Of a stretch of DNA of 64,000 nt, positions 10,263 to 21,235 are shown piece by piece (position 1 is the stretch's first letter; every line of letters starts with the position of its first letter). A program made the translations under genes and the position numbers. The notes under the pieces were generated by a model. That model was given only the letters and a program-made list of their open reading frames with translations. It was not told the DNA's origin and searched no databases. This DNA is from Pseudoips prasinana (lineage: Eukaryota; Arthropoda; Insecta; Lepidoptera; Nolidae), in contig OX621255.1 in NCBI GenBank assembly GCA_951640165.1, forward strand, positions 496,001-560,000, written 5' to 3'.

Positions 10263-10344
10263 GGTCTCAAATATTCCCTTGGTCTCATCAACCATCAATC
10301 AGAATTTCAGCCGTAGCGGTCAGTCTCAATGCAGAATAGTTTCC

Positions 10345-10438
10345 AGCATGAGACGTCTTCTATAGTACATGTGCGCGCAAACATACATGCACCTATGTAT
10401 GTTTGCGCGCACATGTACTATAGAAGACGTCTCATGCT
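10345..10438. repeat. Perfect hairpin, 44-bp arms, 6-nt loop
   Basis: 10345-10388 and 10395-10438 are exact reverse complements, with loop GCACCT. The arms include AGCATGAGACGTCTTCTATA and TGTGCGCGCAAACATACAT. Perfect identity implies a very recent origin or strong maintenance. It might be a new foldback MITE, a template-switch palindrome or a precursor-like hairpin RNA. Confidence 0.9.
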
Positions 10439-10440
10439 TA

Positions 10441-10618
10441 AATAAAATAAAAAAGGTTTTTATTCACGTAGACTTTAAAAAAGCGCTTGTAAATAGTCAG
10501 AACATGTTTGTAGTAATATAGTTGTATACATTATTATTTCTAGTAACATAGATATTTAGGTACACATTGTATGAAAACATTTATAAAATTTATTTTATTA
10601 TAGCAATGATATCAGTAT
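10441..10618 (+). repeat. Dispersed repeat, inverted copy at 40300-40480
   Basis: Shares AAGCGCTTGTAAATAGTCAG, TTGTATACATTATTATTTCT and TAACATAGATATTTAGGTAC with the reverse complement of 40300-40480. AT-rich, with a run of A at its start; probably a retroelement 3' end. Confidence 0.7.
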
Positions 10619-10621
10619 CAG

Positions 10622-10735
10622 CTCGTATCAAGTTATTGTCAAGAGATTATGTTAAATTATCTAGTCTAAGTCTAATATTTTTACTACATATTGTCAATGG
10701 TTCTGTCTATATTAAAGTATTATTATTATGACGGA
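10622..10735 (+). repeat. Dispersed repeat, second copy at 53026-53160
   Basis: TATCAAGTTATTGTCAAGAG, CTACATATTGTC and TGGTTCTGTCTATATTAA recur at 53026-53160 in the same orientation. It ends in (ATT)n, like a non-LTR 3' end. Confidence 0.65.
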
Positions 10736-10739
10736 CCTT

Positions 10740-11876
10740 GTGTTAATAACGACGGTCGCGCTTTAATGCTACCACCGGAACCAATGCGCCCCAACTGAGA
10801 AGACCCAGCGAAACAAACTCAGTTGGTTCATCTACTACCGGTTTCAACACGACCCAGTTGAGACGGTCCGGCGAAACATACTCAAGCGGACACGGGATTG
10901 ATTTTCTTACTCTACTGATCCGATAGGTCGAGATAGCCGGCTGGAGATGGATAGGGAGCGGTTAGGAAACTTTTTAACAAAAACCACCGGCACGAGATTT
11001 GAAGCCAGGACTACATTGTCTACAACTTTACTAACTGTCCTAATGGCCTAGCCAAATAAATTGTTATGTAAATTTTGGATCATTCTTGTCTAGTGTATAT
11101 GTTTTGATATACAGACATCACGTCAGTGTTTGTATGTGTAATGATAACCGCCCTTACTGCATGAGTAAAAGAAATTGCTATGGTTATTATGTATCACTTT
11201 GGCCTAAGCACACACTGTCAAGATTATTGTGTATCATTTTGACTTTGACAGCGACTTTCATAGTGAAAGTTGATACCAATGACGTGGTTTTAATTGTACC
11301 TATATTTTCTTTAAAACATTTCACATAAATAATACACAAATTGATTTATGTTACCAATTTTTAGGCAATACCATACACTTTACTTTATTAAATACAATGT
11401 ATGACTAGATTGACATGATTTTGAAGAAAATTGATGGAAAAAAAAATTCAAACAAAAATATCTCGCTCATACACATAATTACTATTTCATTCAAATTATG
11501 TAGTGAATTCTTTGATTATATAAAACTGTTTGTTGTAAACAACTATTGTTTTTATTCTATTTATTATTCTATACTTTTACTATTCTATACTTAAAATTTG
11601 AGTCATGTCACATTTTTTATATATTAAAAAATATCAGGAATAGGTCGGTTTCAGTTTAAATTGAACTTAAGTATCAATTTGTGGTGGCGGACGATTATAC
11701 CCTGTTATTTGAATAATAATGGCTTCAAGTTTTAATGGATTTGGGACCAAAAGAAATAAGTATTACTTATTGTTATTACATGATTGATTACTCTTCGATA
11801 TTTATTTTGAAAAGTACTTTAATAGCTATTAGAATCTTTCATAGAAGTTAAGGGAGTTTAAATAGTTTTAAATGAT
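10740..11876. other. No gene seen
   Basis: A GC-richer part at 10740-10990 contains two related 35-bp units ending GCGAAACAAACTCA and GCGAAACATACTCA. The remainder is AT-rich. Confidence 0.5.
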
Positions 11877-11879
11877 GTA

Positions 11880-11957
11880 CAGACGCCAGCACATCAAGCT
11901 TCCCTAATCTATAATAAAAAATTGACAGATTGGGGTAGTTTGATGTGCTGGCGTCTG
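11880..11957. mobile_element. Hairpin MITE (CAGACGCC family), TA-flanked
   Basis: Termini CAGACGCCAGCACATCAAG and its inverted copy enclose a short core; TA lies on both sides (11878-11879, 11958-11959). Relatives are at 50321-50445 (longer) and 12998-13063 (one end). TA flanks suggest mobilisation by a Tc1/mariner-type transposase. Confidence 0.75.
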
Positions 11958-12182
11958 TACTTCAGGTAATAAATAGGGCTGATTCCACAATAGCAACGCT
12001 ATTTCCTAGATAGAATCATTAGTATGGACAGTGGTCAGCAGTTATTGAAGCCACCTAAAATGATGCGGACATGTCCTAACGGCTTTTCGCAATACAGTTT
12101 TGCGCTCGCCCATTTATAGTTTGACCTGGCATCATCATTAATTTAGTTAGATTAACTCGCTATCATATTGATAAGTCCTTCT

Positions 12183-12395
12183 ACAACATATCAGCCGAAA
12201 GACATCCACTGCTGAAAAAAGCCCTCCTCCAATAATCTCCACCATTGCTGGTATTGCGCTACCCACATCCAGCAGCTTCGAGCGTCCCCCACAAAGTCAT
12301 CGGGCCATCCTGCAGGGGGCTTGTCCACGCAGCGTATTCATCGTCAGTTCTACGAGCTATGTACCCTGCCCATTGCCACTTAAGCTAGCAGCATA
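12183..12395 (-). mobile_element. RTE 3'-end fragment, decayed
   Basis: Diverged version of the 3' part of the RTE at 2920-4790: ATATCAGCCGAAAGACATCC, CCACATCCAGCAGC and ACGAGCTATGTACCCTGCCC, with many substitutions. Confidence 0.7.
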
Positions 12396-12408
12396 TTGCC
12401 TACCTTTT

Positions 12409-12560
12409 TTTTTCGGGGTGGAATATCCTGCATGGTTGTCCTCCGCCTTAGGGGGGGCGTAGATGTCTGTCAGACTCCTACTGACTAAAAACCACCCCGG
12501 CGTTCTCACACCTGCACCGGGGGCGCGGAAACGTACGATACTTCCACAAACCCCAGAGCT
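12409..12560 (-). mobile_element. Poly(A)-tailed retroelement 3'-UTR fragment
   Basis: Plus-strand T run (12409-12418) followed by about 140 bp of GC-rich DNA including ACCACCCCGGCGTTCTCACA and GCACCGGGGGCGCGG. This is what the 3' end of an R1/TRAS-type GC-rich element looks like from the other strand. Family unproven. Confidence 0.45.
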
Positions 12561-12997
12561 TGTTGCCTATCTAACTCACCATTTATGATATGGTTGCATG
12601 TCATCTTGCCGTGGGTAACATGGGTATAACTCCGAATTCAGAATAAAAATCCTTAATCTCACTTCTCTGAAAAGTTATGAGACAGAGTACAAGCTTTTTC
12701 TGGGCCACGAAAGTCAATAAACTGCACGCGCGAGTATAGGTAAGTGAGCGGCCACCCGAAACTGCGGGGTCACCACTTTACCACTATATGTAAGGTGTCT
12801 AATTGATTGACTCTATTGTGCTTGGAACTGATAAATAGAAGAGTTAAATTGAACACCTAAATACCGGGTTTATTTTAGTTACCAATATACGTAACTGAAG
12901 GTATTTAAAACTATATTCAATTATCGAGTGCCATCGGCGTCTGGCGAGAGACGGTTGGTGTAGCTCTTATACATTGTTTTTTTTTATCATTAGATGT

Positions 12998-13063
12998 TCA
13001 ACTTTATCACAAAAGCATAAGATTCACTTTCAACTGTGCTGCAGCTTGATGTGCTGGCGTCTG
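12998..13063 (-). mobile_element. CAGACGCC-family MITE, truncated
   Basis: The reverse complement starts CAGACGCCAGCACATCAAGC and continues AGTTGAAAGTGAATCTTATG, matching the left half of the copy at 50321-50445. The other terminus is missing. Confidence 0.75.
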
Positions 13064-13136
13064 TACGATAATGTGTCTCCATATCACCCCCCTCATTCTT
13101 CTTCTAAGTCAAGATTAAAAGATCCCGTTGCCGTGG

Positions 13137-13375
13137 GTGGCAAATTTTTGGTTTTCACGCCGGAGGTTCCCACCCAGGACATAATATATGTCCTGGGTGG
13201 GCATGAACATGTCTGTTAGTCCTGAGTCTGGGTGTAATTATCTATATAAGTGTGTATTTACAAAAGAAAAGTAGTATATGCAGTATATTAGTTATCTGGT
13301 TTTCATAGTACAAGGTCTGCTTAGTTTGGGAACAGATGGCCGTGTGTAAATAATGTCCCAGGATATTATTATTAT
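13137..13375 (+). mobile_element. SINE family 2b with rearranged head
   Basis: The body GAACATGTCTGTTAGTCCTG through AGTTTGGGAACAGATGGCCG and an (ATT)n tail is standard. In place of the B-box there is a 15-bp inverted duplication, CCCACCCAGGACATA (13169-13183) against 13187-13201. It is followed directly by the non-LTR remnant at 13376. Confidence 0.7.
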
Positions 13376-14012
13376 TATCCAAATTATTTATTTATTTTTC
13401 TTATTTAATTTTGTAACATATTTATATCGATAAATTGAAACAAGAAAGATAACAATAATAAATAAAATAAATATGAAAAAATAGAGGTCCTCCAGCGGCG
13501 AGGTTTGACGCCCTAGGCCGCCGGTGGTCAGGGCGACAGAGTAAGGAACCTCCTTACAATGCGTGCCGTTCCCATTATTGCCGCCTTTTGTATCCGACCC
13601 TTGACCCAGTGATCTAGCGAAAACCTCTTAAGATGTTGGTCGAGGCTCTTTGTTATGAGACCGTTTACGGAGACGACTATTGGGACAATTATTGTTGAGT
13701 TCACATCCCGCATGGCGGTAACCTCGTAAGCCAAATCTTAATACTTTGACAACTTGTCATTCTCGGCTTTTACGAGGTTATCGTCAAATGGGACAGTGAT
13801 ATCCACAATAAATGCCCGGTGCTCCAACCGGTCTACCAAAACGATATCAGGCTTATTGGCAACAATAGTTCTGTCCGTAATGATAGAGCGGTAGTAGAGC
13901 TTGGCACAACCGTTTTCTAGAACTGGTTCCGGTACGTACTTGTAATACGGCACTTCGGAGTCTACAAGACCATACCGAAGAGCAAGCTGCTGGTGGATAA
14001 TCCTGGCAACGG
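13376..14012 (-). mobile_element. Non-LTR retrotransposon 3' part
   Basis: Minus-strand fragment containing the C-terminal frame at 13528-14012 and an AT-rich 3' UTR ending beside the (ATT)n tail of the SINE. 5'-truncated near 14012. Confidence 0.6.
13528..14012 (-). pseudogene. Retrotransposon C-terminal endonuclease-like domain, one stop
   Basis: Two abutting open frames are in the same frame and separated only by TAA at 13738-13740. The upstream one holds VPYYKYVPEPVLENG and KPDIVLVDRLEHRAFIVDIT; the downstream one DLAYEVTAMRDVN and GTARIVRRFLTLSP. The PD...D-x-T pattern resembles the restriction-like endonuclease found C-terminal to RT in R2/R4/Dong/Hero-type elements; this assignment is from motif only. 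RT itself is missing. Confidence 0.6.
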
Positions 14013-16515
14013 CGGCTTATTATTATCATTATTAATGAAACCAGAAACAGATCATCAGGGATATAAAATTGCTGAAAGCACAGTAATGGGATACGATCGC
14101 CAAGTGAAGTCACCAACTGCACTTTCCAATGCAATCTAAAGTAGTTACATTACACAATTACAAAAGCGAAATCTTATCGAATCACTGGCTATTATTTTAC
14201 AAGTGGATTTAAGAATTTGAAGTATATATTATGAATAACTTACTTTATTACGAACAATTAGATGAGAAATTTAAACATAGGTAGTAAATTAATAAACATA
14301 TAACTATGATTCTCACGTATTTCCTATTTAACTAGGAATAAAAAAATGGGCTTCTAAACAAAAACATGAAAACTAGGAATAGGAAATAATTATTCCAAGT
14401 AATCGTAACTAGTTCCTATGTAAAACTGGAGTATTCCAACAAGTCACAGACATTTAGTTATGTAATAATTAATAGTGTTAGCACACGTAATCTGTTTACG
14501 CAACAATTAAGCTCCGAGCTTGTTAACACGTAAAGGCTTTCACAATTCGTAACCTGGGTATCTGCCGATTTTTGATACAGGCTAGTACAAAGATCCATAT
14601 AGACTTTTTAAACTTAGAATTCTTATTTAAAGTTATATCAATCATATAGAACAGTAAATTGTTTTAGAGGAGTTATTCATTTGTTTACACGCCATTAATT
14701 TATACTTCGCTATCGCCTATATATACATGTAACCTCTTTGTATTATTGTTTTTATGTTTTATTTTCGAATGATTCTTCTATTACGTGACATCAGTGTAAA
14801 ACAGACGAGAAGCAGTATCAATGACAGGCATGGACCAGGTATCGAGGGTCTGGTTACACAAGTTAATGGTTTTAACGTTTCAGTTCTGTAAATGTTACAA
14901 CATTCACAGAAATTTACAAAAGCTGATAATGATGAATAGAAACCCGTAGTGGACACAGATTCAGCTCAAACCGGATAATTATTATTTGATCAAACGTGGA
15001 TTCTGTGTTACAATCAAAAACCTCAGTCGCATTTGTTGAATAAATTAAAGACAGCCAAAAACTGCCACGTTAAGCACTGCACGGTACGGTAAAAATAAGT
15101 TATGATTCCATACACATTTAACAATATTCACCCAAGATTCGTATTGGGGGATATAATCTTATGGAAGTAAGATATAATGTAAAATTGAACTTTAAGCTCT
15201 AAAGTTATAGCATCGCTATAAAAATTGAGTGCACATCGGTGTAGATATACAACGTACCTACTGGATAATGTATCTGCGCTCTATTGTTGTCGGCAATCGG
15301 TAGTTTGCGGAACTAGACCGAGCGATTTTATGACATAGACGGTGAAACATTTACAACGACAACAATTTAATTAAAACGAGTCTTTGAGGTAAGTTTTTTT
15401 TTAATTGAATGTGTTACACAATTGTAAAGTCAATCACTGTTTTAGCTAGAACATGTTAAAAATGAAGGACTCATTTTCTTATAATACAATACTACTTCGG
15501 AACTTCTGCCTCGCACTATTTCCATGTATACCTATTAAAATCTGCGGCTCGCTACTACCATTTATAAAGTGACTGGTATTCGGCCTTGAACTATATAGGA
15601 AACTATGCTCATTGAGGAAGCAGTGCCTGTTGAAAGTGACATAGTCTAAGGCAATACACCGTATGCTAGTTTGGCGACTTGGTAGATAAAACAAAAAGGA
15701 AAAAGTAAAGCATTCGCTTAACACGTGACAATGTAATAATTATCATTTTTTTTATTAGTGTTCTCTTCTTCTTAGCGTTCCGATGGCAAACTCAACATTA
15801 AATTTTTGTGGCACAGAACGTGGCCACACTGATTGCCCTGCCTGTGGCATTCCTAAGATCCTGCCATGAACATGTGGCAGGGCAGGCTGGGCACGCTGTT
15901 AGATGGGCCATGGATTGGAATAGTAGAAATAGTGATGAAAAAATAACTGAATCGTATTGCTTCAGAAACGAAGGATATAGTTATACTAATGCCCAAACAA
16001 TCTAATAAATTAGTTACAGTGCTGGATTAGTATACACGAGAACTCGATAGAATGCTGTCACCGTTATAGACAATTCTAATTAAGCAAGTTAGTCGCGTAC
16101 GGAGATGTTGCTCCCCACGCGAGACAAAAAGTTTCTCATTATATTATTTGTATCCTCCGCCACTGAAGCGTAATCCTATTCAGATGGTCTTGTTAGTGTA
16201 ATTGAGCCAACATGTAGTATAAAATCACATTTTTTGTTTTACGTATTCTTAAACAACGTGATCCAATTTTACTCTTGGTTCAACATTTTCTGCACAGGGT
16301 ATAATATCAGTAACGCCAATTTGGAAAATATATTTATTGATGTGTGTGTGTGCATTGTCAGGTTATACCTATTAATACCCAGTTTATCCTCATTAAGGTC
16401 ATTATTATTTTATCTAAGTAGAATTTTTAAAACTAATAGGTATTATCCGTGTTTTTGTGTTGTTTTTTACACGCAGCCATATTTTTAGCTAGTTAAGGGG
16501 TGTATGTACAATTGG
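14013..16515. other. Unique DNA; possible non-coding exon end at 15388
   Basis: No coding frame I can support. 15240-15388 is followed by a good splice-donor match (GAG|GTAAGT at 15386-15394), so an untranslated first exon is conceivable. Frames of 81 codons (15479-15724, minus) and 65 codons (15808-16005, plus) lack motifs. Confidence 0.35.
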
Positions 16516-16922
16516 TCATCATCATCATCATATCAGCCGAAAGACGTCCACTGCTGGACAAAGGCCTCCCCCAAAGATCTCCACAATTGCCGGTCTTGTG
16601 CTATTCGCATCCAGCAGTTTCCAGCGACCCGCACAAAATCATCGGTCTATCTTGTAGGGGGCCTGCCCACGCTGCGTCTTCCGGTTCGTGGTCGCCACTC
16701 GAGAACCTTTCTGCCCCAACGGCCGTCGGCTCTACGAGCTATGTGCCCTGCCCACTGCCACTTCAGCTTGGCAATTCTTCGGGCTATGTCGGTGACTTTG
16801 GTTTGCCTGCGGATTTCGACATTTCTGATTCGATCCCGCAGGGAAACTCCGAGCATAGCCCTCTCCATTGCTCTTTGGGTGACCTTGAGCCTTCTAATAA
16901 GGCCCATAGTGAGTGATTGCAA
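16516..16922 (-). mobile_element. RTE 3' fragment with RT C-terminus
   Basis: Very similar to the 3' part of 2920-4790, including the (ATC)n tail at 16516-16533 and the C-terminal frame. Truncated 5' at 16922 (within the SLTMGLIRRL region). Confidence 0.85.
16647..16922 (-). pseudogene. RTE RT C-terminal 90 residues
   Basis: Reads SLTMGLIRRLKVTQRAMERA, SLRDRIRNVEIRRQTKVTD and LKWQWAGHIARRADGRWGRK, nearly identical to the end of the RT at 3007-4782. No catalytic part is left, so it is a dead 5'-truncated insertion. Confidence 0.8.
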
Positions 16923-17039
16923 TTAATAATTGCCATAATCTGCAGAAAAAAATCTGTAAGTTTTAAATATTTGGGTTATTATGGCATTACACCTAGTTAA
17001 CAGCTGAAAATATACCGACGGGACTGATAACGGTTTATG

Positions 17040-17215
17040 TAATAAATCCTAATAACATGATAAATACGAAAATTTGTGAGTATGGATGTTTGTAATTCTT
17101 TAACGCAAACACTACGGACCGAATTTTGATGAGACTTCGTGTGAGTGAGACAAGCTTTGGAGTTACAATGCCGTAGACAACCAATAAGAATACAAGTTTG
17201 AATTTCTAATAAAAA
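17040..17215 (+). repeat. Possible Helitron-like fragment
   Basis: CGAAAATTTGTGAGTATGGA and 'GTTTGTAATTCTTTAACGC' followed by ACGGACCGAATTTTGATG resemble the 5' region of lepidopteran Helitron-like repeats (compare 19908). The 3' end is missing. Confidence 0.4.
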
Positions 17216-17284
17216 TATTATTTAAAAATCTTAACATTTCCCGCACTAGGTAAATAAATCCTATATTGCGATATGCACGGGCAA

Positions 17285-17319
17285 TTTATAAGCGTGTAAT
17301 TTGCCTACACGCTTATAAA
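17285..17319. repeat. 13-bp perfect hairpin
   Basis: TTTATAAGCGTGT (17285-17297) pairs exactly with 17307-17319 around a 9-nt loop. Confidence 0.7.
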
Positions 17320-17384
17320 CACCCAGAATCAGAACATAATTATATAGGTTTATTGTATTTATGGGTGTGGTTTCCGGCTTAGAA

Positions 17385-17625
17385 AGAATAAAAGAGCCAC
17401 CCCACACCATCCCGTGAGTGTCGTAAAAGGTGACTGAGGGATACAACAGGTAGTCGGGCAGCAGCGCGACTGTCTACTACTACTGACTAGCCACGACCTT
17501 ACTGCGGTCGCCAAATCACATGCCAATCGCGGTGACTACGGGAAACTCCTCCCAATGGTAGCCTTATAGAAACTTATGGAGGAGGTCTATGTCCAGCTGT
17601 GGACGATATCAGACTAATACTGTAA
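17385..17625 (+). mobile_element. Non-LTR 3'-UTR fragment (CCCATCTCATCC family)
   Basis: CACACCATCCCGTGAGTGTC, CAATCGCGGTGACTACGGGA and GTCCAGCTGTGGACGATATC align with 1015-1250. The trinucleotide tail has decayed. Confidence 0.6.
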
Positions 17626-17644
17626 CATACGGGTTATATAAATT

Positions 17645-18013
17645 TTGACTTTGAGAGACAGAATTCGAAACACTGATGTAAGAGAGCGTTGTGGTGTGAA
17701 AGAGGATGTAGTCACAAAGATTGAAAAAGGTATGCTGAGATGGTTTGGCCATTTAGAAAGGATGAGTGAAAGAAGATTGACAAAAGAAGTATACCTGGCC
17801 TGTGTGAATGGTACAACCGGAAGAGGAAGACCTCGTAGAACATTCTCTGATCAAATCGGAGACGTACTAAAGAAAGGTCAGGTCAGAAGTACCCTAAACC
17901 GGCGAGCATGTATAAAGAATATAATGTCAGTAAACGAAGCGAAAGAGCTGTGCAAGGATCGTGACAAATGGAAGTCCGTTGTCTCTGCCTACCCCTCTGG
18001 GAGACAGGCGTGA
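17645..18013 (+). pseudogene. Non-LTR RT C-terminal fragment
   Basis: [54 protein letters not shown] and [10 protein letters not shown]. The 122-codon frame is open, but it is only the post-RT domain, lacking every catalytic motif. It begins at a truncation point, not a genuine start. Confidence 0.75.
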
Positions 18014-18045
18014 GTCTATGTATGTATGTATGTATACAAATTAAG
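17645..18045 (+). mobile_element. (ATGT)n-tailed non-LTR element, 3' fragment
   Basis: Coding remnant plus the conserved CTGCCTACCCCTCTGGGAGA end, running into a (TATG)n tract at 18018-18034. 5'-truncated at about 17645. Confidence 0.8.
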
Positions 18046-19907
18046 ATCCGGTGCGGAGAAGAAAGCTGAAACATGAGAACAGTTATGTGATTACCTTAAC
18101 TACTGCGCCACCCGTGACTTTTGACATTGACAGCCTGTTAAGTTTAGGGAGGTGGTCCTTCTGATAGACTTCTGATCTATGGTATTACAAATTACGATTA
18201 CAGAGCACGTTATATGATTACGCAATACGTGACTGCAGCCGTCAACATGTTATTGGGTTCATTTAAATGAAAAATATTGCGCATTTATATGCAGCGAGTG
18301 ACTTAATTAAGTTATTATAGTTTGGAATCAGAAATATGTGTGGGTAATATTTTACTTAAATTACATACATTAACAATTTTATTTTTAAGGTTGATAAAAT
18401 GTGAAGTGATAATTAATATTTATGAATAATATTTCATTTCAGATTTATTTTGTGTAAATTCCAACTTTATTTGAAACCTACATCAGGCTCTGGTCAAGTG
18501 GATCAAGTCTAACCTCATATAACGAATATTGTGACGAGAAAATAAAATTTATATTGATTTGATTTGGTCTTTGACATATTGCTTTATAGTTTGAAATTAT
18601 ACAAAAGTGTGTCAAAGTGTGTCCTTACGTAGAGATGACTTGTTATATTAACGAATATTATGAAGAGAAAAGATGATATTTTTATATGTTTGTATATTTG
18701 GTACATAGGTACCAATTATATATATATACACCTTATACCAATTATATATATATACCTTAGAATTGTCTAAACGCATTGCATTTGACAATTCTAAACATTT
18801 TTTTATTCACATTCAAGACGTCATGATTCGGACGGTCATTCGTACAATGAGGCATTGCGTACAGTGTTTCTGATATGCTTAGAGGTAAAAAATTAAATTT
18901 AAATAATAATAACTCGCATGACCCGTGTATTTGTTTAGTGTGTCACACAAATCTAAAATGTGGAATTAAAAATCGAGAGAGGACGATAAAAGAAGTGAGA
19001 TAATTAGTGATTGACATTTGTGATTGACATGTACACAATTTATGGAATAACGAATTCTTTGTCTTTGTGACGAAACGCTGTGTACTGGAGTTACCTGCTT
19101 AAACTTGAGGATAGCTTACGGGCTTGACATTGTGTATTTGTTTATTCTGGTAAAAACTAAAACTAGCTTAAGTATCTGATTTGCATTTCATCTATAATAT
19201 ATCAACGAATAACATAAAAATCCCTACAAAATTACAATAATGTAACCCAAGGTAACACAAAGTCCTGTTTTAATGCAACGTACTTGATGAGGAGGTCGAG
19301 ACAGTGCTTTTTTTTTTAAAGAGTGACGTCAGCAACGTCGACTTTTAATTCTTTATTGTTAATTTCTTCCATCGTGGCACTAAAACTCGAAGATAGGTTT
19401 TACAACGTTTATGTTAGGAACAAACAGTAGGACGGTGTACAGTAAGACGTAAGACGTAGTAGTAGTAAGACAGAAATTTTATACATGAATTTTAAGTTAA
19501 CCTAGGAGGCTTTCACTGCTTTACCGGATAATAGTGCCGGGAGAGGACTCAAGCCGTCTAGCAAACAAAACTACAAACTAAATACCTAAGTACCTAAGGA
19601 ATATACACCCTTTGGCGTTCAAACCACGGCTCCGGGCGGGTAGGATATCGCCGGCCGACCGACCTTTTTATAGGTGTGTTGAACGATAGGAATAAGTTAA
19701 TTAATTGAGGTAGGTAGCGAGCGCAGGCACTACGTGTTTTCATATTAAAATCTACCATGACTCAAGTTTTACTTAAATGATTCATCGTAATTATGTTTTT
19801 TGAGTAGAATGAGTTAAAAAAATGACAATTGTGTGTTCTTTGAGCTAATAGTAGGTCCGCGCCGATAATCTTTATGTACCCGTGTAAAGTCGTCACTAGT
19901 AATTTTT
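18046..19907. other. No gene; small TA-rich duplication at 18710-18760
   Basis: AT-rich. TACCAATTATATATATATA occurs twice at 18711-18755, followed by a short hairpin (GAATTGTC...GACAATTC, 18770-18795). A T run is at 19311. Confidence 0.5.
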
Positions 19908-20063
19908 ATCACACTAATATTATAAAGGCGAAAGTTTGTGAGTGTGTATGTTTGTTGAGCGAAATGAATAAAATTTGGTATGGAGTTAGCTGATATCCTG
20001 TATTAACACATAGGCTATAATTTATAAAGTTTAACATGGGTAAAACTGCGGGACACCGCTAGT
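19908..20063 (+). repeat. Helitron-like short repeat
   Basis: Begins TCACACTAATATTATAAAGG, contains GTTTGTGAGTGTGTATGTTT and ends GGGTAAAACTGCGGGACACC GCTAGT. The 3' GCTAGT agrees with the CTRR-type end expected of Helitrons; class by memory. Confidence 0.55.
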
Positions 20064-20190
20064 AATTTACATAAACTTAATAAACGTATTTATTTATTAA
20101 CATCCTGTGTTCCGAGACTGCCATACAAACTAGGTTATTCTTTGAAACAAAGAATTCAATAATAGGAATCACCTAGGCCATAGTTTTAAC

Positions 20191-20366
20191 TAGCTTTGCC
20201 CCGCGGTTTTCGTGTAAAACTTTATAAATTATAGCCTATGCTTTAATCCAGGGTGTCTGCTAACTCCATATCAAATTCTATTAAAATCACTCCAGCCGTT
20301 TCGACGTGAAGAAGTAATAAACTATACCCACACACACAGTCAAAAACTTTTGCCTTTATAACACTA
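20191..20366 (-). repeat. Helitron-like short repeat, inverted
   Basis: Reverse orientation relative to 19908-20063: CTAGCTTTGCCCCGCGGTTT at its 3' end and TTTGCCTTTATAACACTAGT at its 5' end. The two copies converge with 127 bp between them. Confidence 0.55.
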
Positions 20367-20369
20367 GTG

Positions 20370-21000
20370 TGATTAGATTAATGTAGGATTTTAAGTTCAA
20401 ATCTGTGTTAATACAAAAGGATTTAATTAAGTTATTTAACATTACGTAAACACTCTTTAATGTTTCTATAGTTATTTACTAGGAAACACGTCTTTAATTA
20501 CTTCGTGCAAGATTGGATAAAATAGTAGATTCCAAGAAAATGTTTCTTTTCAAAGCAGCGTAGCTACTACGGAATGGTTCGTAACGCTTTGTGGCTACGC
20601 GGATACGGCTGCACCGGACGCACGCTTTGTGTGGTTGGCGCGCTACTAAACGGGCTCGTTCAGCCTTTTTTGCGTAGAGATGTTGATTAATTAATGATGT
20701 CATAATTCTGTTGGTGACACTACATCGTAACCATGTTTCCCTGTAGAAGCAAAAACCAGAATCGGCATAAGATAGAACATAGCTTTCCAAAAAAATACAC
20801 TTTATTCGCTACTTATATTTCTTTTAATGGCTCTTAGTGATAAGGCCGCCAATTGCAAAATATTGTTCTATGCATATTGTTCTGTATATTCCTTATGCAG
20901 TAAAGTGTACTTCTTCTCCTTCTATTATATTGGTACCTTTAATTAAATTTCTTTTAGATTTAATAACCGTGCTAAGTATATAAACATTATCTGAATTACG
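20370..21000. other. No supported gene
   Basis: A 98-codon minus frame (20494-20790) has the basic stretch RVATKRYEPFRSSYAALKRN but no motif I recognise. The rest is AT-rich. Confidence 0.4.
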
Positions 21001-21235
21001 AAGGTCACCGTAGCCTAGTTGTTAGTGCTTCTGCCTACGAAGCTGGTGATCTTGGGTTCGAATCCCGGTAAGTGAAAATATTTGTGTGATGAGCACGAAT
21101 ATTTGTTTCTGAGTCATGGATGTTTTCTATGTATATAAGTATTTATCTATCTATATAAGTATGTATATCGTCGCCTGGTATCCATAGTACAAGCTTTGCT
21201 TAGTTTGGGGCTTGTCCCCCCTAGATATCATCAAT
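21001..21235 (+). mobile_element. tRNA-derived SINE, family 2, near full length
   Basis: A-box-like region GTAGCCTAGTTGTTAGTGCT and B-box CTTGGGTTCGAATCCCGGTA, then GTGTGATGAGCACGAATATT, TGAGTCATGGATGTTTTCTA and GCTTTGCTTAGTTTGGGG, ending in an AT-rich tail. Copies are at 42282-42535, 49661-49910 and 51327-51500 (minus). The class of insertion depends on LINE machinery; its partner was not identified. Confidence 0.8.

Noticed and set aside
11086..11328. 80-codon plus frame with hydrophobic stretches
   Set aside because: It needs a non-AUG start and shows no domain; probably chance.
20494..20790. 98-codon minus frame with a basic, cysteine-containing part
   Set aside because: No recognisable family, start context or conservation evidence; mentioned only as unsupported in the interval note.
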